From Parapristionchus giblindavisi (lineage: Eukaryota > Nematoda > Chromadorea > Rhabditida > Diplogasteridae): a DNA stretch of 64,000 bases. Both the position numbers and the translations under genes were made by a program. Of this stretch, positions 47,301-56,150 are shown piece after piece. The stretch is taken from contig CALSFV010000273.1 in assembly GCA_943737045.1 (NCBI GenBank), forward strand, positions 299,501-363,500, given 5' to 3'. The stretch's first letter is position 1, and each line of letters opens with the position of its first letter. The notes below the pieces were generated by a model. That model was given only the letters and a program-made list of their open reading frames with translations. It was not told the DNA's origin and did not search any database.

Positions 47301-48589
47301 GCCATGCTCATCTAGTTCTTCCTAAGGGTACGTTCTATGTGTGTGGTTAGGTATATATGTGTGTTGTAGTGTGGCGTACGGTATACAGGGGGGCGCCCGT
47401 TTTGGCAACGAGTTATAAATCGGTTGGGAGATGGTCTATGGAAAGAAAAGTTGTACCATTGTTATCAGTAGTGGTGTACGGTATGGTGCTACCGTAACCG
47501 TCGGGAATCGTGAACTGATTTTTTTAGTCGACCCATGACCACGGGGTTCATGGTTGAAAATTTCCGAAGTCAAAAATTCATGATGGCCCGAAATCAAATA
47601 CTAGTTGCCAGTATATCACTAGTGAGCCAACTTTTATCTTTATGAATACCGTAACCCGAACTACCGTAATCTAGCTACCGTAACCTGCAATAATATGGCG
47701 AAATGCACTTCATATCCCGGTTTGATTACGGTAGTTCTGGTTACGGTAACAAGAAAGATAAAAGTTAGCTCACTATTGATATTATGGCGACTAGTATTTG
47801 GTCTCGGAATATCATGAATTTTTCGACTTCAGCCATTTTCAACCATGAACCCCGGGCCATCGGTCGACTAAAAAAATCAGTTCACGATTACCGACGGTTA
47901 CGGTAGCACCATACCGTACACCACTACTGATAACAATGGTACAAATTTTGTTTCCATATACCTTCTCCCAATCGATTTATAGCTCGTTGCCGAAACGGGC
48001 GCCCCCCGGTATACATATCTAGATTACTGTACTTTGGAGGGGGGGGGGGGGGGGGTGTTTGTGGAGTGCAGCTGCATGCAGTGAACAGTTTCTTGCATTG
48101 ATACTCTCATATTTGAGCCATAGGTTATCCAAGTTGCCACAATTAAAGGAACGTTCTCTCATATGTGAGATAACTTCTAATTATCTAACGTGTATTTTTA
48201 AGAAAGTTTGGAGTGAGCTAACCTTTCTCTATTGTAGTCGAGTTCGCCAACCCATATCTAAAAAAAAGCTATATAAGAAATTGTCCTGAATGCATGATTG
48301 ATTACTGGAGTATCTGAATGCAGACTACATGAAGCTCCTTCACGCCTCGCCCAGTAAGAAGAAGTGCAGAGACGATGATCTATTCGACACATCTGATGTC
48401 ACGCCTCCCAAGGAGTTTGCCATCACCTCCACCACCAATATATATACTATTGAGTGTGTGGTCAAGGGTGCCAAGCAGGCACAGGGTGGCCGGACTTTGT
48501 TACGGTTCACTTTGATGATGTTGCTTGAAACTCACGGTCAATCGTCTCGTTTTTTATATGCTAAATCATTCGAAAGCTGCGCAAAGTAG
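29356..48589 (+). CDS. Gene C: at least 12 exons over 19 kb, N-terminal Cys cluster, transposon-filled introns
   Basis: Exons: 29356-29458, 30238-30353, 38467-38524, 38709-38843, 39067-39116, 42752-42824, 42881-42925, 43178-43258, 43635-43709, 46891-46959, 47207-47327, 48324-48589. The start MKLRAKLRRDRKPGFVR is basic. Cysteines 50, 53, 77, 80 and 83 (CEKC then CTLCVRC) look like a small zinc-binding module split by the 8.1-kb intron 2. Residues 137-154 are acidic. Later exons read LHYRVAVFYDSLRCMTQ, RSHLFHAVPRMLTIS, SWVLIEFFGVDHDDILNAYY and EFAITSTTNIYTIECVVK. Exon 6 needs phase 2 but exon 5 ends in phase 0, so one small exon is missing or broken. Intron 7 starts with GC (GGAAAG|GCGAGT). The exon 10 end and the final stop (TAG) are uncertain. 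About 395 residues. Family not recognised. Confidence 0.6.
29561..29686. mobile_element. hAT-like MITE (CATAGGTCGAA family) in gene C intron 1
   Basis: It runs from AATAGGTTGAAAAGTACGTTG to CTATTCGAGCTATG and shares GTTGCAAACTACGA with the copy at 19271. The target duplication is not clear here, so it is an older copy. Confidence 0.6.
29983..30076. mobile_element. hAT-like MITE (CATAGGTCGAA family), short copy
   Basis: Ends CTAGGTCGAAA and TTCGACCTATG are flanked by TCTCTATG and CCTCTATG, an 8-bp duplication with one change. It lies in the same intron as the copy at 29561. Confidence 0.7.
30345..30545. repeat. Tandem repeat after gene C exon 2
   Basis: About four units of 55-60 bases contain GCCGGGGTTAACCCGGGGTG and GCTGTATACAGCTGCA. 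The inner GGTTAACC and GTATAC are palindromic. The first unit overlaps the exon 2 donor (CAGCTGCAG|GTATGCC), so the array may have grown from the splice site. A G run lies near 30520. Confidence 0.75.
30546..32120. other. Gene C intron 2, left part
   Basis: A 115-codon minus-strand frame at 30703-31050 (starting MLKEEEDSLVISFACKQ) is open but unrecognised. A short plus-strand stretch at about 31790-31905 reads RMCHMRERGYWEMNERG and ends in a stop. The 80-codon frame at 31928-32170 runs into the retroelement. These may be remnants of another repeat; I assign no function. Confidence 0.3.
32196..32235 (-). ncRNA. Hammerhead ribozyme (minimal type I), full unit
   Basis: On the minus strand the order is GTCA, CTGATGA, a stem-loop with GGGT paired to ACCC, GAAA, CGCG, TC, then TGAC. 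CTGATGA and GAAA are the invariant core; GTCA/TGAC form stem I; the palindromic CGCG is a very short stem III that can pair between two molecules. Cleavage is expected after the C of GTC. Such minimal hammerheads are known in the terminal regions of Penelope-like elements. Confidence 0.9.
32364..35024 (-). CDS. Penelope-like reverse transcriptase with GIY-YIG endonuclease, intact
   Basis: The protein has 886 residues and no breaks. RT motifs in order: RPIISGCGGPSDRISWLLADI; SFDVESLYTNV with the first catalytic Asp; RGLAMGNRLAPLLAIAYM; YIDDYFVVAS with the YxDD pair; and GDWLPFLNFQLRL. A Cys-rich linker, CCFCPFNRVGICQ, and CSLC precede the GIY-YIG domain. There, GVVYRLEC and FYIGHSGRPL form the GIY/YIG strands, RAVEHYRSG gives the Arg/His region and EALHIETTKPPIN the metal-binding Glu. 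In the family, the endonuclease nicks the target and the RT copies the RNA from that nick. The N-terminus (MKITQYTIFNRLFSN) starts near the unit's 5' end. It is antisense to gene C. Nothing essential appears to be missing, so it may be active. Confidence 0.93.
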   Translation of the reverse strand: MKITQYTIFNRLFSNLGMRHSDRLICFDYIGLRQKLIRENQSLVFLKRCSHYQVLPTFIKSNLSSLNTYSTPSCSHFSRHSSSLINRLGQSILRDETRKKKTTIYHLVDKVHEAEIRLISSLDATMSMLVLDLSRSVGDSLRKDCRVRLSAKLSALAPDARQPIPSAAKTTTISRVSVSKDVNLDESTLSLLSLGPSFVPSRPFPRNIDFKLSLSLHSLSQSLRWNALNLPSNPSPYDPIISRCKFPRMFSKAPPPNLPSDLKIINASTLIRDVIRKHSAIPIVHNITRDQRLCLRSLRDSIVSGSLRVSRTDKGGDFAILPTKLEISIVNAHLSDVSLYVPSTRAHFTVCSKSLASSFNSIATRRGFPGKLINRITNSEPRIPTLYILYKSHKFDFSSTTDPSDFKIRPIISGCGGPSDRISWLLADILTPLLNFVPLHLSQCSQVLTSLHNIPPSSSYCYESFDVESLYTNVTNSEAIRAVLSLLSSNPIHTYSLTHSDISQLLHDCLNCDSFSFSNVVYRQKRGLAMGNRLAPLLAIAYMHSIESSTIHHGIIWCGRYIDDYFVVASSQGSMDQYFSLLNTAGAPLVKLTREKPTGDWLPFLNFQLRLDKVTGRFHSKWYRKPANQNILIHSTSHHPSHLKRNIVRNTIRTSIQLSSCEYQKESRELALNVCHSNGYDSSVTSKKLGVSHSRSRLPLPIRPIFSIPYISDAFTKDIKEALSKADLDVTVIESIGPSLLSLLSRNRYLDSFCVLGDRCCFCPFNRVGICQSIGVVYRLECSLCPDFYIGHSGRPLHARAVEHYRSGRYPLTASNSTKPFARHSIDCHNAQPIRLSGTVICIEPNVVRRKVAEALHIETTKPPINARYELTDDLTPLSLLSLSLT
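35100..35139 (-). ncRNA. Hammerhead ribozyme, tandem fragment
   Basis: The sequence is identical to the copy at 32196-32235. In a transcript through both minus-strand units it would lie just before the start of the full unit, so cuts at the two ribozymes would release one unit-length RNA. Confidence 0.9.
35268..35543 (-). pseudogene. Penelope-like element, C-terminal fragment of a tandem unit
   Basis: About 90 codons match the end of the full-length protein from LHARAVEHYRSG to the same stop. It is cut at the head-to-head junction, so only the last part of the GIY-YIG domain remains. It lies directly upstream of the intact unit and carries its own hammerhead ribozyme. Confidence 0.9.
35531..37921 (+). 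pseudogene. Penelope-like RT-endonuclease, 5'-truncated plus-strand copy
   Basis: From DETRKKKTTIYHL on, the 790-odd residues match the intact minus-strand copy to the stop. The first 90-odd residues are gone; the open frame now begins in unrelated sequence of the neighbouring fragment (MHGG). RT and endonuclease motifs, including YIDD, remain. It points the same way as gene C. Whether a protein is made is unknown; the unit has lost its own 5' end. Confidence 0.9.
38050..38089 (+). ncRNA. Hammerhead ribozyme, plus-strand copy
   Basis: The core CTGATGA is at 38054-38060, GAAA follows the GGGT/ACCC stem-loop, and TGAC at 38086-38089 closes stem I. The expected cut is after 38085. Because gene C is also on this strand, its pre-mRNA would carry this ribozyme in intron 2. 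Confidence 0.9.
38213..38466. other. Gene C intron 2, right part
   Basis: Host sequence resumes after the target duplication and runs to the acceptor TTGCAG before exon 3 at 38467. No gene is seen. Confidence 0.5.
39183..39411 (+). mobile_element. FB-C end fragment in gene C intron 5
   Basis: CAGTATAGGTCAAAAGTCATG matches the complement of the right end of FB-C at 28669, preceded by TA. Similarity runs to about AAAGCCCTGTTCTTC (39410) and then stops. The other arm is missing. Confidence 0.8.
40689..41193. mobile_element. Foldback element FB-E, Tc1/mariner-like ends, inside FB-D
   Basis: Ends CAGTGGTGCACGTAAGCC and its exact complement are flanked by TA (40687-40688, 41194-41195). Arms of about 240 bases are nearly perfect complements; the centre is a GC-rich block, CGCGCGTTTATCGCGCGTTG. 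It is non-coding. Confidence 0.85.
41205..41660 (+). repeat. LINE/SINE 3'-end repeat, copy 2
   Basis: It starts with GTTCGATTCCCGG, a B-box-like block, and shares CACTGGCCTAGCAGTGATAA with the copy at 26461. It ends in AAATAAATAAATAAAA near 41571. A second B-box-like GGTTCGAACCCC lies at about 41621-41632. I infer a tRNA-headed SINE or LINE tail inside the FB-D loop. Confidence 0.55.
43866..45277. mobile_element. Foldback element FB-A, copy 2, uninterrupted
   Basis: Ends AAACACTATCTGAGAG and CTCTCAGATAGTG-like are inverted. The arms match FB-A copy 1 in order, for example GGTACTTGGAAATTCCTTCC and its complement. It lies in gene C intron 9 and gives the empty site for FB-B. Confidence 0.8.
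45291..46558. mobile_element. hAT-like foldback element, 8-bp target duplication
   Basis: The left end TAGGGTTGC and right end GCAACCCTA are flanked by ATGCTCAT on both sides (45283-45290, 46559-46566). TAGGG-type ends with an 8-bp duplication fit hAT. Arms include GACATATCCAACTCC...TCATCTGAGAGCTTAGC and its complement. No transposase frame is visible. It was inserted a few bases from the right end of FB-A copy 2, in gene C intron 9. Confidence 0.85.
45396..45432. repeat. Perfect hairpin in the hAT-like element; second copy at 46396-46432
   Basis: GTGCGTAGTCCCCGCA, a short loop, then the exact complement. It occurs once in each arm of the element, so each arm has its own internal 16-bp hairpin besides the arm-to-arm pairing. 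Confidence 0.8.
47056..47198. repeat. 39-bp tandem repeat in gene C intron 10
   Basis: GATTACGGT(G/A)CATAGATGG followed by TACTATATGGGATAT repeats about four times and abuts the acceptor TTTTTGCAG of exon 11. Confidence 0.8.
47388..48007. mobile_element. Foldback element FB-G, 8-bp target duplication
   Basis: Ends GGGGGGCGCCCGTTTTGGC and the near-exact complement are flanked by GGTATACA (47380-47387, 48008-48015). Arms of about 290 bases meet near 47690. The 8-bp duplication with GG-type ends would fit Merlin-like or another 8-bp superfamily; no transposase to decide. Confidence 0.85.
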
Positions 48590-49790
48590 AGAAAACTCCC
48601 CGTTTTGCACACCCTCTTGCCCTTTTTGCTTTGCTTTTGGCGACTTTTGCTGATCATTAGTGATGATTTACGGTGAAGTTTCGCTTCCACTACAAGCAAG
48701 ACAGCATTTGAATTGAATTCCATTGACCTCCCATTCAGAATTACACTCTTCTCTATTATTCCGCTCTCCCGTAATCTTGTTGCCAGTCACTTATCCCTTA
48801 CCTATCGCCCAATCTCACCCTCACCCCACCCAACCCAACTTGAGAAGATGTTGTACTCATCAAGGCATAATCACTATTATTACTCAATCTCGTATTAGTC
48901 CTTAATATCATTACTCAGCTAAAGCTGCCACTCCCCAACCGAAATCGCTTAAGCGACGGAATTCCATCACTCCCTTATTGCTTCATTCATTCATTACTCT
49001 TGATTTTAACTGATGGATAAATAAATATAAATATAAATATAAATCATTTCATTTTGTCACTATTGCTGTAATTTGTTACTTTGTCGCGTTTCACTTCATT
49101 TCGATGACCTATAATAATTTCATAATATTTGTTCCCAATTGTTTCATTTTCTTGTTTATAAAACGGAAAAGGGGCACCCCGAGCTAATTTTACTCTCCGC
49201 TCTTGCCATGCTCTCTCGCAGACAAAGAAAATGACAGAGGGTGGCCAGAGCGGAGACTTTAATCTCGCTTACTATTTCTGTTGTTCTGCTAACTATGATG
49301 CTCTGTTCGAAAGTTACGAAAAGAAAGGAAAATCATAGAAAACTCTTCTGTTTTCCACACCCTCTCGCATATTTTTCTTTTCCTTTTCTTAACTTTCGAA
49401 GATGTGCACTACGGATACCGCTGACCTGTCTTCAATCTCACTTTAACATCATTAACCATTTTTTCTTCAATCTCATCAATTTAATCGCTTTAATCAAACT
49501 ATATCTTCCCCAACCTCATCTCAAGTTGTTCATCGTTTACCGCTTTAATGGGAAAATCCGTCCCTGTACTGTTGATGGTTCCTAACCTCATCTGTCACTG
49601 ATATGATATGTCACTGCTATGATCTGTCACTGCAATGATATGTCGCTGCTATGATATGTCGCTGCTATGATATGTCACTGCTATGATCTGTCACTGCTAT
49701 GCACTGTCATCAGTGTCGCATACTCTCAAGGAGAGCAGAAATACATTGAGAGAAAAAATAGCAAAAACGGTTGAGCCAAGTTGTGAGCGC
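48590..49790. other. Repeat-rich stretch after gene C, no gene seen
   Basis: A retroposon-like tail (AAATATAAATATAAAT) is at about 49018-49045. A block like CACCCCGAGCTAATTTTACTCTCCGC at about 49173-49200 recurs in altered form near 21010, 59820, 63400 and 63570, so it is a dispersed repeat. An 18-19-bp tandem repeat, TGCTATGATATGTCACTG, fills about 49597-49705. Confidence 0.5.
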
Positions 49791-49792
49791 TG

Positions 49793-50000
49793 ATCTTTTG
49801 CTAATCCTCTTGGGGGTATCGAACTTTCTTGCCGACCAACCGGCCGGTTTGAATGTCCGTGCTCTTATCCACTAGACCATGGGTCCCTATTAGAATGTAT
49901 GTCAAACGATCTACATATGCTCAGACACTCCCGTACTTATATAACCTTTTATATAACGATTTCGACTCCGCCCATTTAACCGCGCGGGCTTGGACACCGA
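49793..50000 (-). repeat. tRNA-derived SINE-like repeat, copy 2
   Basis: On the minus strand TGGTCTAGTGG (complement at 49869-49879) and GTTCGATACC (complement at about 49815-49824) are the A and B boxes; the rest matches 2158-2345, including the GGCGGAG/CCAAGCCCGCG block upstream. Confidence 0.6.
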
Positions 50001-50484
50001 GCATTAACACACCCCAAATATCTTTATTATTTCTGAAAAGAGAGAATGCTGCTGGGAACTGGGCAGCAGTCCGGACGGTCGTCGAGGAGGCCTCTGCATC
50101 CGCTCACATCTTCACTCGATCATTTCGTAAGCGATGAGCTGACGATCTTCATCGTCGAGGACGACGAATCGAAGAACCGACCAACCGAACCGGACCGACA
50201 TGAACAACGACAAATTAGCAAATTGAAAATTCAACGATGTTTCCCTATCATAACCCAATTTGTGTTTAAAAAGCTTCGTGAGGACCACTGTATACAGTAA
50301 CACAAAAGATGTGCGCTCGATTTTGTTCTTTTCACAACTTTTGAACACATTGAACAAGAATGCACTTCTTCTGCTAAAGACATCGCTCACTGAATATCAT
50401 ATTTTTGGCTTGAAATAAGCCTGTTTTACTACTGATATGGAAAACATGTAATTAAGTGATGACTATGAACAAATTAATAGTTGA

Positions 50485-51619
50485 CAAGGGAACCTCAAAT
50501 GCCGCGGACACTCAGTGCTAAATTCGTTGACACAGGTCGACTAGGACCCCCCAGGGGGTCACAGAACTGTTTTGAAATGTCCGCATATTTGCTTCTTTGG
50601 TACCGAAAATCGATTATGAAAATGTGATGGAAATTTGGGCGCGAGCCCCGTGGAATAGTGTCAAACACTCAAAGAGCATAGTCTGTGTCCTCCGTAGCCA
50701 AGTGGTTAGAGTGCGGGATTAGCTTTTGGAATGTCGTGGGTTCGAATCCCCCCTTGTACAATTTCTTTTGCTGTATTTTTTCTTTGCTTTCCAACATGCA
50801 GTTTCAAAGTCAAACTTCATCTTCAACAACAACAACAACTACTACTACAAATCAACCATGATGTCAACTCTCCCGCCTCCGCTCCACGAAGCGATGCGAT
50901 CAACCCACCTCATCTCCGACGAGTTGAGGGAGTCACGAGTGATCTCGGAGGAGAGGGAGGGGACGAAGGTGAGGGCGATCTGGACAGAAACAGCCTTGGC
51001 AGACACTGGGTCATAGTCGAACTCCATTCGAGAAGAGAGAAGAATTGGAGGATTGTAGAACAAACGAAGGAACTGATGCAACGGCTTCTCCAGGACAGTT
51101 CCGAGACCAAGCGCGGGAGGTACCGGATCAATTGACAGGCTAGAGATCGATCGATGATCTACCGATGGAGGGATCGATATCTCCATGCTCTTTCTGCTCC
51201 TCTCACGGTTTCAGCTTCTGTCCCCGATGCGAAAAGCGTACTTCTCCATCGTGGTTGATTTGTAGTTGTTGTTGTTGTTGAAGATGAAGTTTGACTTTGA
51301 AACTGCATGTTGGAAAGCAAAGAAAAAATACAGCAAAAGAAATTGTACAAGGGGGGATTCGAACCCACGACATTCCAAAAGCTAATCCAGCACTCTAACC
51401 ACTTGGCTACGGAGGACACAGACTGTGTTCTTTGAGTGTTTGACACTATTCCACGGGGCTCGCGCCCAAATTTCCATCACATTTTCATAATCGATTTTCG
51501 GTACCAAAGAAGCAAATATTCGGACATTTCAAAACAGTTCTGTGACCCCCTGGGGGGTCCAAGTCGACGCGTGTCAACGAATTTAGCACTGAGTGTCCGC
51601 GGCATTTGTGGTTCCCTTG
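50485..51619. mobile_element. Foldback element FB-K with tRNA-like Pol III boxes in both arms
   Basis: Ends CAAGGGAACCTCAAATGCCG and the complement of CAAGGGAACCACAAATGCCG are flanked by TGA on both sides. Arms of about 370-380 bases are near-perfect complements. Each holds TAGCCAAGTGG (A box, 50695-50705) and GGTTCGAATCC (B box, 50739-50749), which fit Pol III consensus well, but the acceptor stem does not pair. The loop (about 50858-51240) holds a 52-codon frame starting MMSTLPPPLHEAMRSTHLISD. The TGA 3-bp duplication is tentative. Confidence 0.75.
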
Positions 51620-51639
51620 TGAGCGATGTCGTTATCGGA

Positions 51640-52390
51640 AGAAGCGCCGAAATGATATGGTTTCAAAATTCACGAAAAGAAAAGAGAAAAGTGGCGAGAG
51701 TGTATGAAAAACGAGGAGAGTGTTCTCTGCTTTTCTTTTCCTTTCATGATTTTGGAACAGCGCATAAGATTAGCCAAGGTAGACTCGTACCTCCAAGATC
51801 CGCCGCAATCGACCCTCCGACGTTGTCTCCGATGCCCGTGATCTTGAGTCGAGCCAGCAGTCGAAGTCGATGGTCAACCCGTCAGTGAATGGAGTCGTCA
51901 GGATTCATCGATTGGATCCCTGACGAACTTGGACTTGGCTTGGTGATCTGAAATGAATTTGACATTTGCCAAATTAAAAGTTCAATGTGACAACTTTCTC
52001 ATCGAACAGAAAAGTTATGGAAACCGAACAAGTTTACAGAGCGGATAATTTTAAATTTGGAATATTAGCAGAGAACTACGAACGGGAATCGAGAGGAGTA
52101 GAGTATGAGCAAAATACGAATAATAAGAACATCAAATATCAGATCGATAATCACGAGAGAGGTAGAGAGCAAGAGAAACGATAAGAAAGAGATAGCTGAA
52201 AGCGGATGGAAAATCACCGAGAGTGGAGGGACAAAAGGATCTTCAATCAAAATCAAAATCAAAATCATCAAATCAAAATCAAAGGATCAAGGATCAAAAG
52301 GTTCTTTAAGATACTTATACGGAAATTGAAACACAATAGATTCATAACTTCACAAAGATAGTGGTAATATATGCAAATAATGGGGGGGGG
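51640..52390. other. Intergenic stretch, no gene seen
   Basis: Contains AAATCAAAATC repeats near 52245-52300 and a G run at 52382-52392. Open frames here have no splice or family support. Confidence 0.4.
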
Positions 52391-52393
52391 GGT

Positions 52394-53950
52394 GACATTT
52401 CAGCAACCGACATTTCGGCAACCGACATTTCAGCAACCGCATTTCAGCAACCGACATTTCGGCAACGGGGCATAACTCGGCTCATAGGGGTCATTGAAAC
52501 TTGGGATGGGTATCATTGTGATCACCATCAGTAACACTACCGTAACCTACCGTAACCCAGTTCGGTGGGTCAGATCAAGTTCGGTGGGTCAGATCGGGGC
52601 ATAACTCGGTTCGTAGAGGTCATAGAAACACGAGCTGGGTATCAATGTGATCAGCATCAGCAACACTACCGTAATCTACCGTAACCCAGTTCGGCGGGTC
52701 AGATCAAGTTCGGTGGGTCAGATTTCACAAAAATTGACGGAATGGCCACTACTTGTGCGAAATCATTATCAGCAATTGCAAACTACCGTAATCTACCGTA
52801 ACCCGGTTCGGTGGGTCAGATCAAGTTCGGTGTGTCAGATTTAACAAAAAATTGTCGGAAAGGCCACTACGTGTGCGAAATCATTATCAGCAATTGCAAA
52901 CTACAGTAATCTACCGTAACCCGGTTCGGTGGGTCAGATCAAGTGCGGTGGGTCAGATTTAACTATAAATTGTCGGAATGGTCACTAAGTGTGCGTTATC
53001 ATTATGACGTATTGCAAACTACCGTAATCTACCGTAACCCGGTTCGGTGGGTCAGATCAAGTGCGGTGGTTCAGATTTAACTATAAATTGTCGGAATGGT
53101 CACTAAGTGTGCGAAATCATTATCAGCAATTGCAAACTACAGTAATCTACCGTAACCCGGTTCGGTGGGTCAGATCAAGTGCGGTGGGTCAGATTTAACT
53201 ATAAATTTTCGGAATGGTCACTAAGTGTGCGTTATCATTATGACGTATTGCAAACTACCGTAATCTATCGTAACCCGGTTCGGTGGGTCAGATCAAGTGT
53301 GATGGGTCAGATTTCAGTAAAAATTGTCCAAATTGATACTACGTGCGTGGAATGATGTGCGTATGATGATGTATGTGCGTGGTATGTGGTATGTGGTATG
53401 TACCATTTGGACAATTTTTAGTGAAATCTGGCCCATCGCACTTGATCTGACCCACCGAACCTGGTTACGGTAGTTTACAATAACTCATAATCATACCACG
53501 CACTTGGACAATTTTTAGTGAAATCTGACCCACCGAACTTGATCTGACCCACCGAACCGGGTTACGGTAGATTACTTTAGTTTGCAATGGCTCATCATGA
53601 TTTCGCACAAGTCGTGGCCATTTCGACGGTTAGAAGTGAAATCTGACCCACCGAATCGGGTTACGGTAGATTGCGGTAGTGTTGCTGATGCTGATCACAT
53701 TGATACCCAGCTCGTGTTTCTATGACCTCTACGAAACGAATTATGCCCCGATCTGACCCACCGAAATTGATCTGACCCACCGAACTGGGTACGGTAGGTT
53801 ACGGTAGTGTTACTGATGGTGATCACAATGATACCCATCCCAAGTTTCTATGACCCCTATGAGCCGAGTTATGCCCCGTTGCCGAAATGTCGGTTGCCGA
53901 AATGTCGGTTGCTGAAATGTCGGTTGCCGAAATGCGGTTGCTGAAATGTC
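52394..53950. mobile_element. Foldback element FB-H with iterated ends and internal minisatellite
   Basis: The left end repeats GACATTTC(A/G)GCAACC four times; the right end is the complement with the same iteration. Arms meet at about 53340-53400. Inside, a unit of about 120 bases with ACCGTAACCCGGTTCGGTGG and GTCAGATCAAGT repeats about six times in the left arm and fewer in the right, so the arms differ in length. No coding frame; target duplication not resolved because of the flanking G run. Confidence 0.75.
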
Positions 53951-55040
53951 CCACACACTGTATCTCTCTCTGCTCTCTTGTTCGAAAACACGATGATCAA
54001 GTCGCGAGTGGGAGAGGGACGGGCATGCAAAGATCAAAGATCAATTTCGAAAAGGAAACGAACGAGAAGGCATATGAGGAGCTGCACAACGAAAGAAGAC
54101 TGCAAATCAAATGAATAAGAATGATAACACGTGTTATGGATAACCATATGCAAATTGGAAATCATTAGATGCTAGACAAGACAACAACGAAATTATATGC
54201 AAAAATGATGAAAACGAAATAAATGAATGAACGACATTGGGTATGGAATGCACAGCGTTCTCATGACTTTCAAAGCAAGAACGACCGCTCAACATACAAA
54301 CTCTCTCGAATACAATGGTCTCTCCTTTGTCTTGCTTTGGAAGAAAAATGGCTTGGACCAGAATACTGTGAATGAAGAAAATGGATAGAAATAGAGAATA
54401 GACATCGTCGAAAACGGCGGCAAAGCGATCCATATGTTTGCGAATCACCTATGAGTCAACACTATTGATGGCAGATCGAGGGCATGTGTTTCCTTTCTCT
54501 GCACTGTCTCACTGACCTCTACTCTCTCACTCTATCTGTACTCTCTCACATTTACACGCTCTCTCTGTTATGATCAAAGAACCATCACGCAATAGCCAGG
54601 GAAGGAATGCACTCGGCACACAGAATGATATAATCAGTCAATCAATATTCGATGTCAGACAGTAGATCACTCGATTCGACTCCATCTTGTCCGATATCTC
54701 CCGAGTGCGCAGTTTGACTCTAGGAACAAGGTAGATCATTCCTTCCAAATCCTTCTAGAACGTCAACATAATCCGTATATAAGATGACATTTTCCCACTC
54801 ATTTTCATTTATCGTCTCATCCCCTTGGCTCGTCTTAATCTCTCCTCGGCACAACTACAACTCCGAAGACCGTCCCTCTCTCAACGACCGGAGTTCTCTG
54901 CGCTCATCGGCATATGGTTTCGCCTTCCATCTACACACGGATCCGTCAGCATGTTCAGTGAGGTATCGTGTCCCCTCCCTCCATTGCCGTATCGATTATC
55001 TTTCTGCTACTTTGTTTTCTCTCATATCTTGCCGCATCCG
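53951..55040. other. Intergenic stretch, no gene seen
   Basis: Several frames of 75-105 codons occur on both strands but none has a recognisable motif or splice pattern. A CTCTCT-rich segment is near 54500-54570. Confidence 0.35.
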
Positions 55041-56150
55041 TTAACTTACCGTAGTTTCATCCGCTGACTACCATATCCGATGACTTACCGTAGTTTCATC
55101 TGTTAACTTACCGTATCCGCTAAATTACCGTAGTTTTATCCGCTGACTTACCGTAGTTTTATCCGCTGACTTACCGTAGTTGCATCAGTTGACTTACCGT
55201 ATACGCTGACATACCGTAGTTTCGTCCGTTGATTACCGTATCTGCTGACATACCGTAGTTTCATCCGTTGATTACCGTATCCGCTAACTTACCGTATCCT
55301 CTAGCTTACCGTAGTTTCATCCGTTGATTACCGTATCCGCTAATTACCGTAGTTTTATCCGCTGTCTTACCGTAGTTGCATCAGTTGACTTACCGTATCC
55401 GCTGACATACCGTAGTTTCGTCCGTTGATTACCGTATCTGCTGACATACCGTAGTTTCATCCGTTGATTACCGTATCCGCTAACTTACCGTATCCTCTAG
55501 CTTACCGTAGTTTCATCCGTTGATTACCGTATCCGCTAATTACCGTAGTTTTATCCGTTGACTTACCGTAGTTTCTTCCGCTAACTTACCGTATCCGCTG
55601 CCTTACCGTATCCGCTGCCTTACCGTATCCGCTGCCTTACCGTATCCGATGACTTACTGTATCCGCTGCCTTACCGTAGTTTCATCCGTTGATTACCGTA
55701 TCCGCTAATTACCGTAGTTTTATCCGTTGACTTACCGTAGTTTCATCCGCTAACTTACCGTATCCGCTGCCTTACCGTATCCGCTGCCTTACCGTATCCG
55801 CTGCCTTACCGTATCCGATGACTTACTGTATCCGCTGCCTTACCGTATCCGATGACTTACTGTATCCGCTAACTTACCGCATCCGCTGACTTACCGTAGT
55901 TTCATCTGCTGCCTTACCGTATCCGCTGCCTTACCGTATCCGCTGCCTTACCGTATCCGCTGCCTTACCGTATCCGATGACTTACTGTATCCGCTTGTTA
56001 CCGTATCAAATGACATGCCGTAGTTTTATCCGCTGATTACCGTATTCGCTGACTTACCGTAGTTTCATCCGCTGACGTACCGAATTCGCTGACTTACCGT
56101 AGTTTCCGCTGACTTAGTTTCATCCACTGACTTAACGTAGTTTTATCTCT
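55040..56150. repeat. TACCGTA minisatellite array, 1.1 kb
   Basis: Units of about 17-23 bases, CTTACCGTATCCGCTGC and ACTTACCGTAGTTTCATCCGCTG, repeat with little interruption. Higher-order repeats are visible: about 240 bases recur between 55160 and 55560. TACCGTA is the same word found singly in introns all through the window. Confidence 0.9.

Noticed and set aside
50690..50775. A Leu- or Ser-type tRNA gene
   Set aside because: The internal promoter boxes are good, but the 5' and 3' ends do not form an acceptor stem and the whole lies in both arms of a foldback element.
55040..56150. A CRISPR-like array
   Set aside because: Units are contiguous and degenerate without unique spacers, and the source is eukaryotic; it is a minisatellite.
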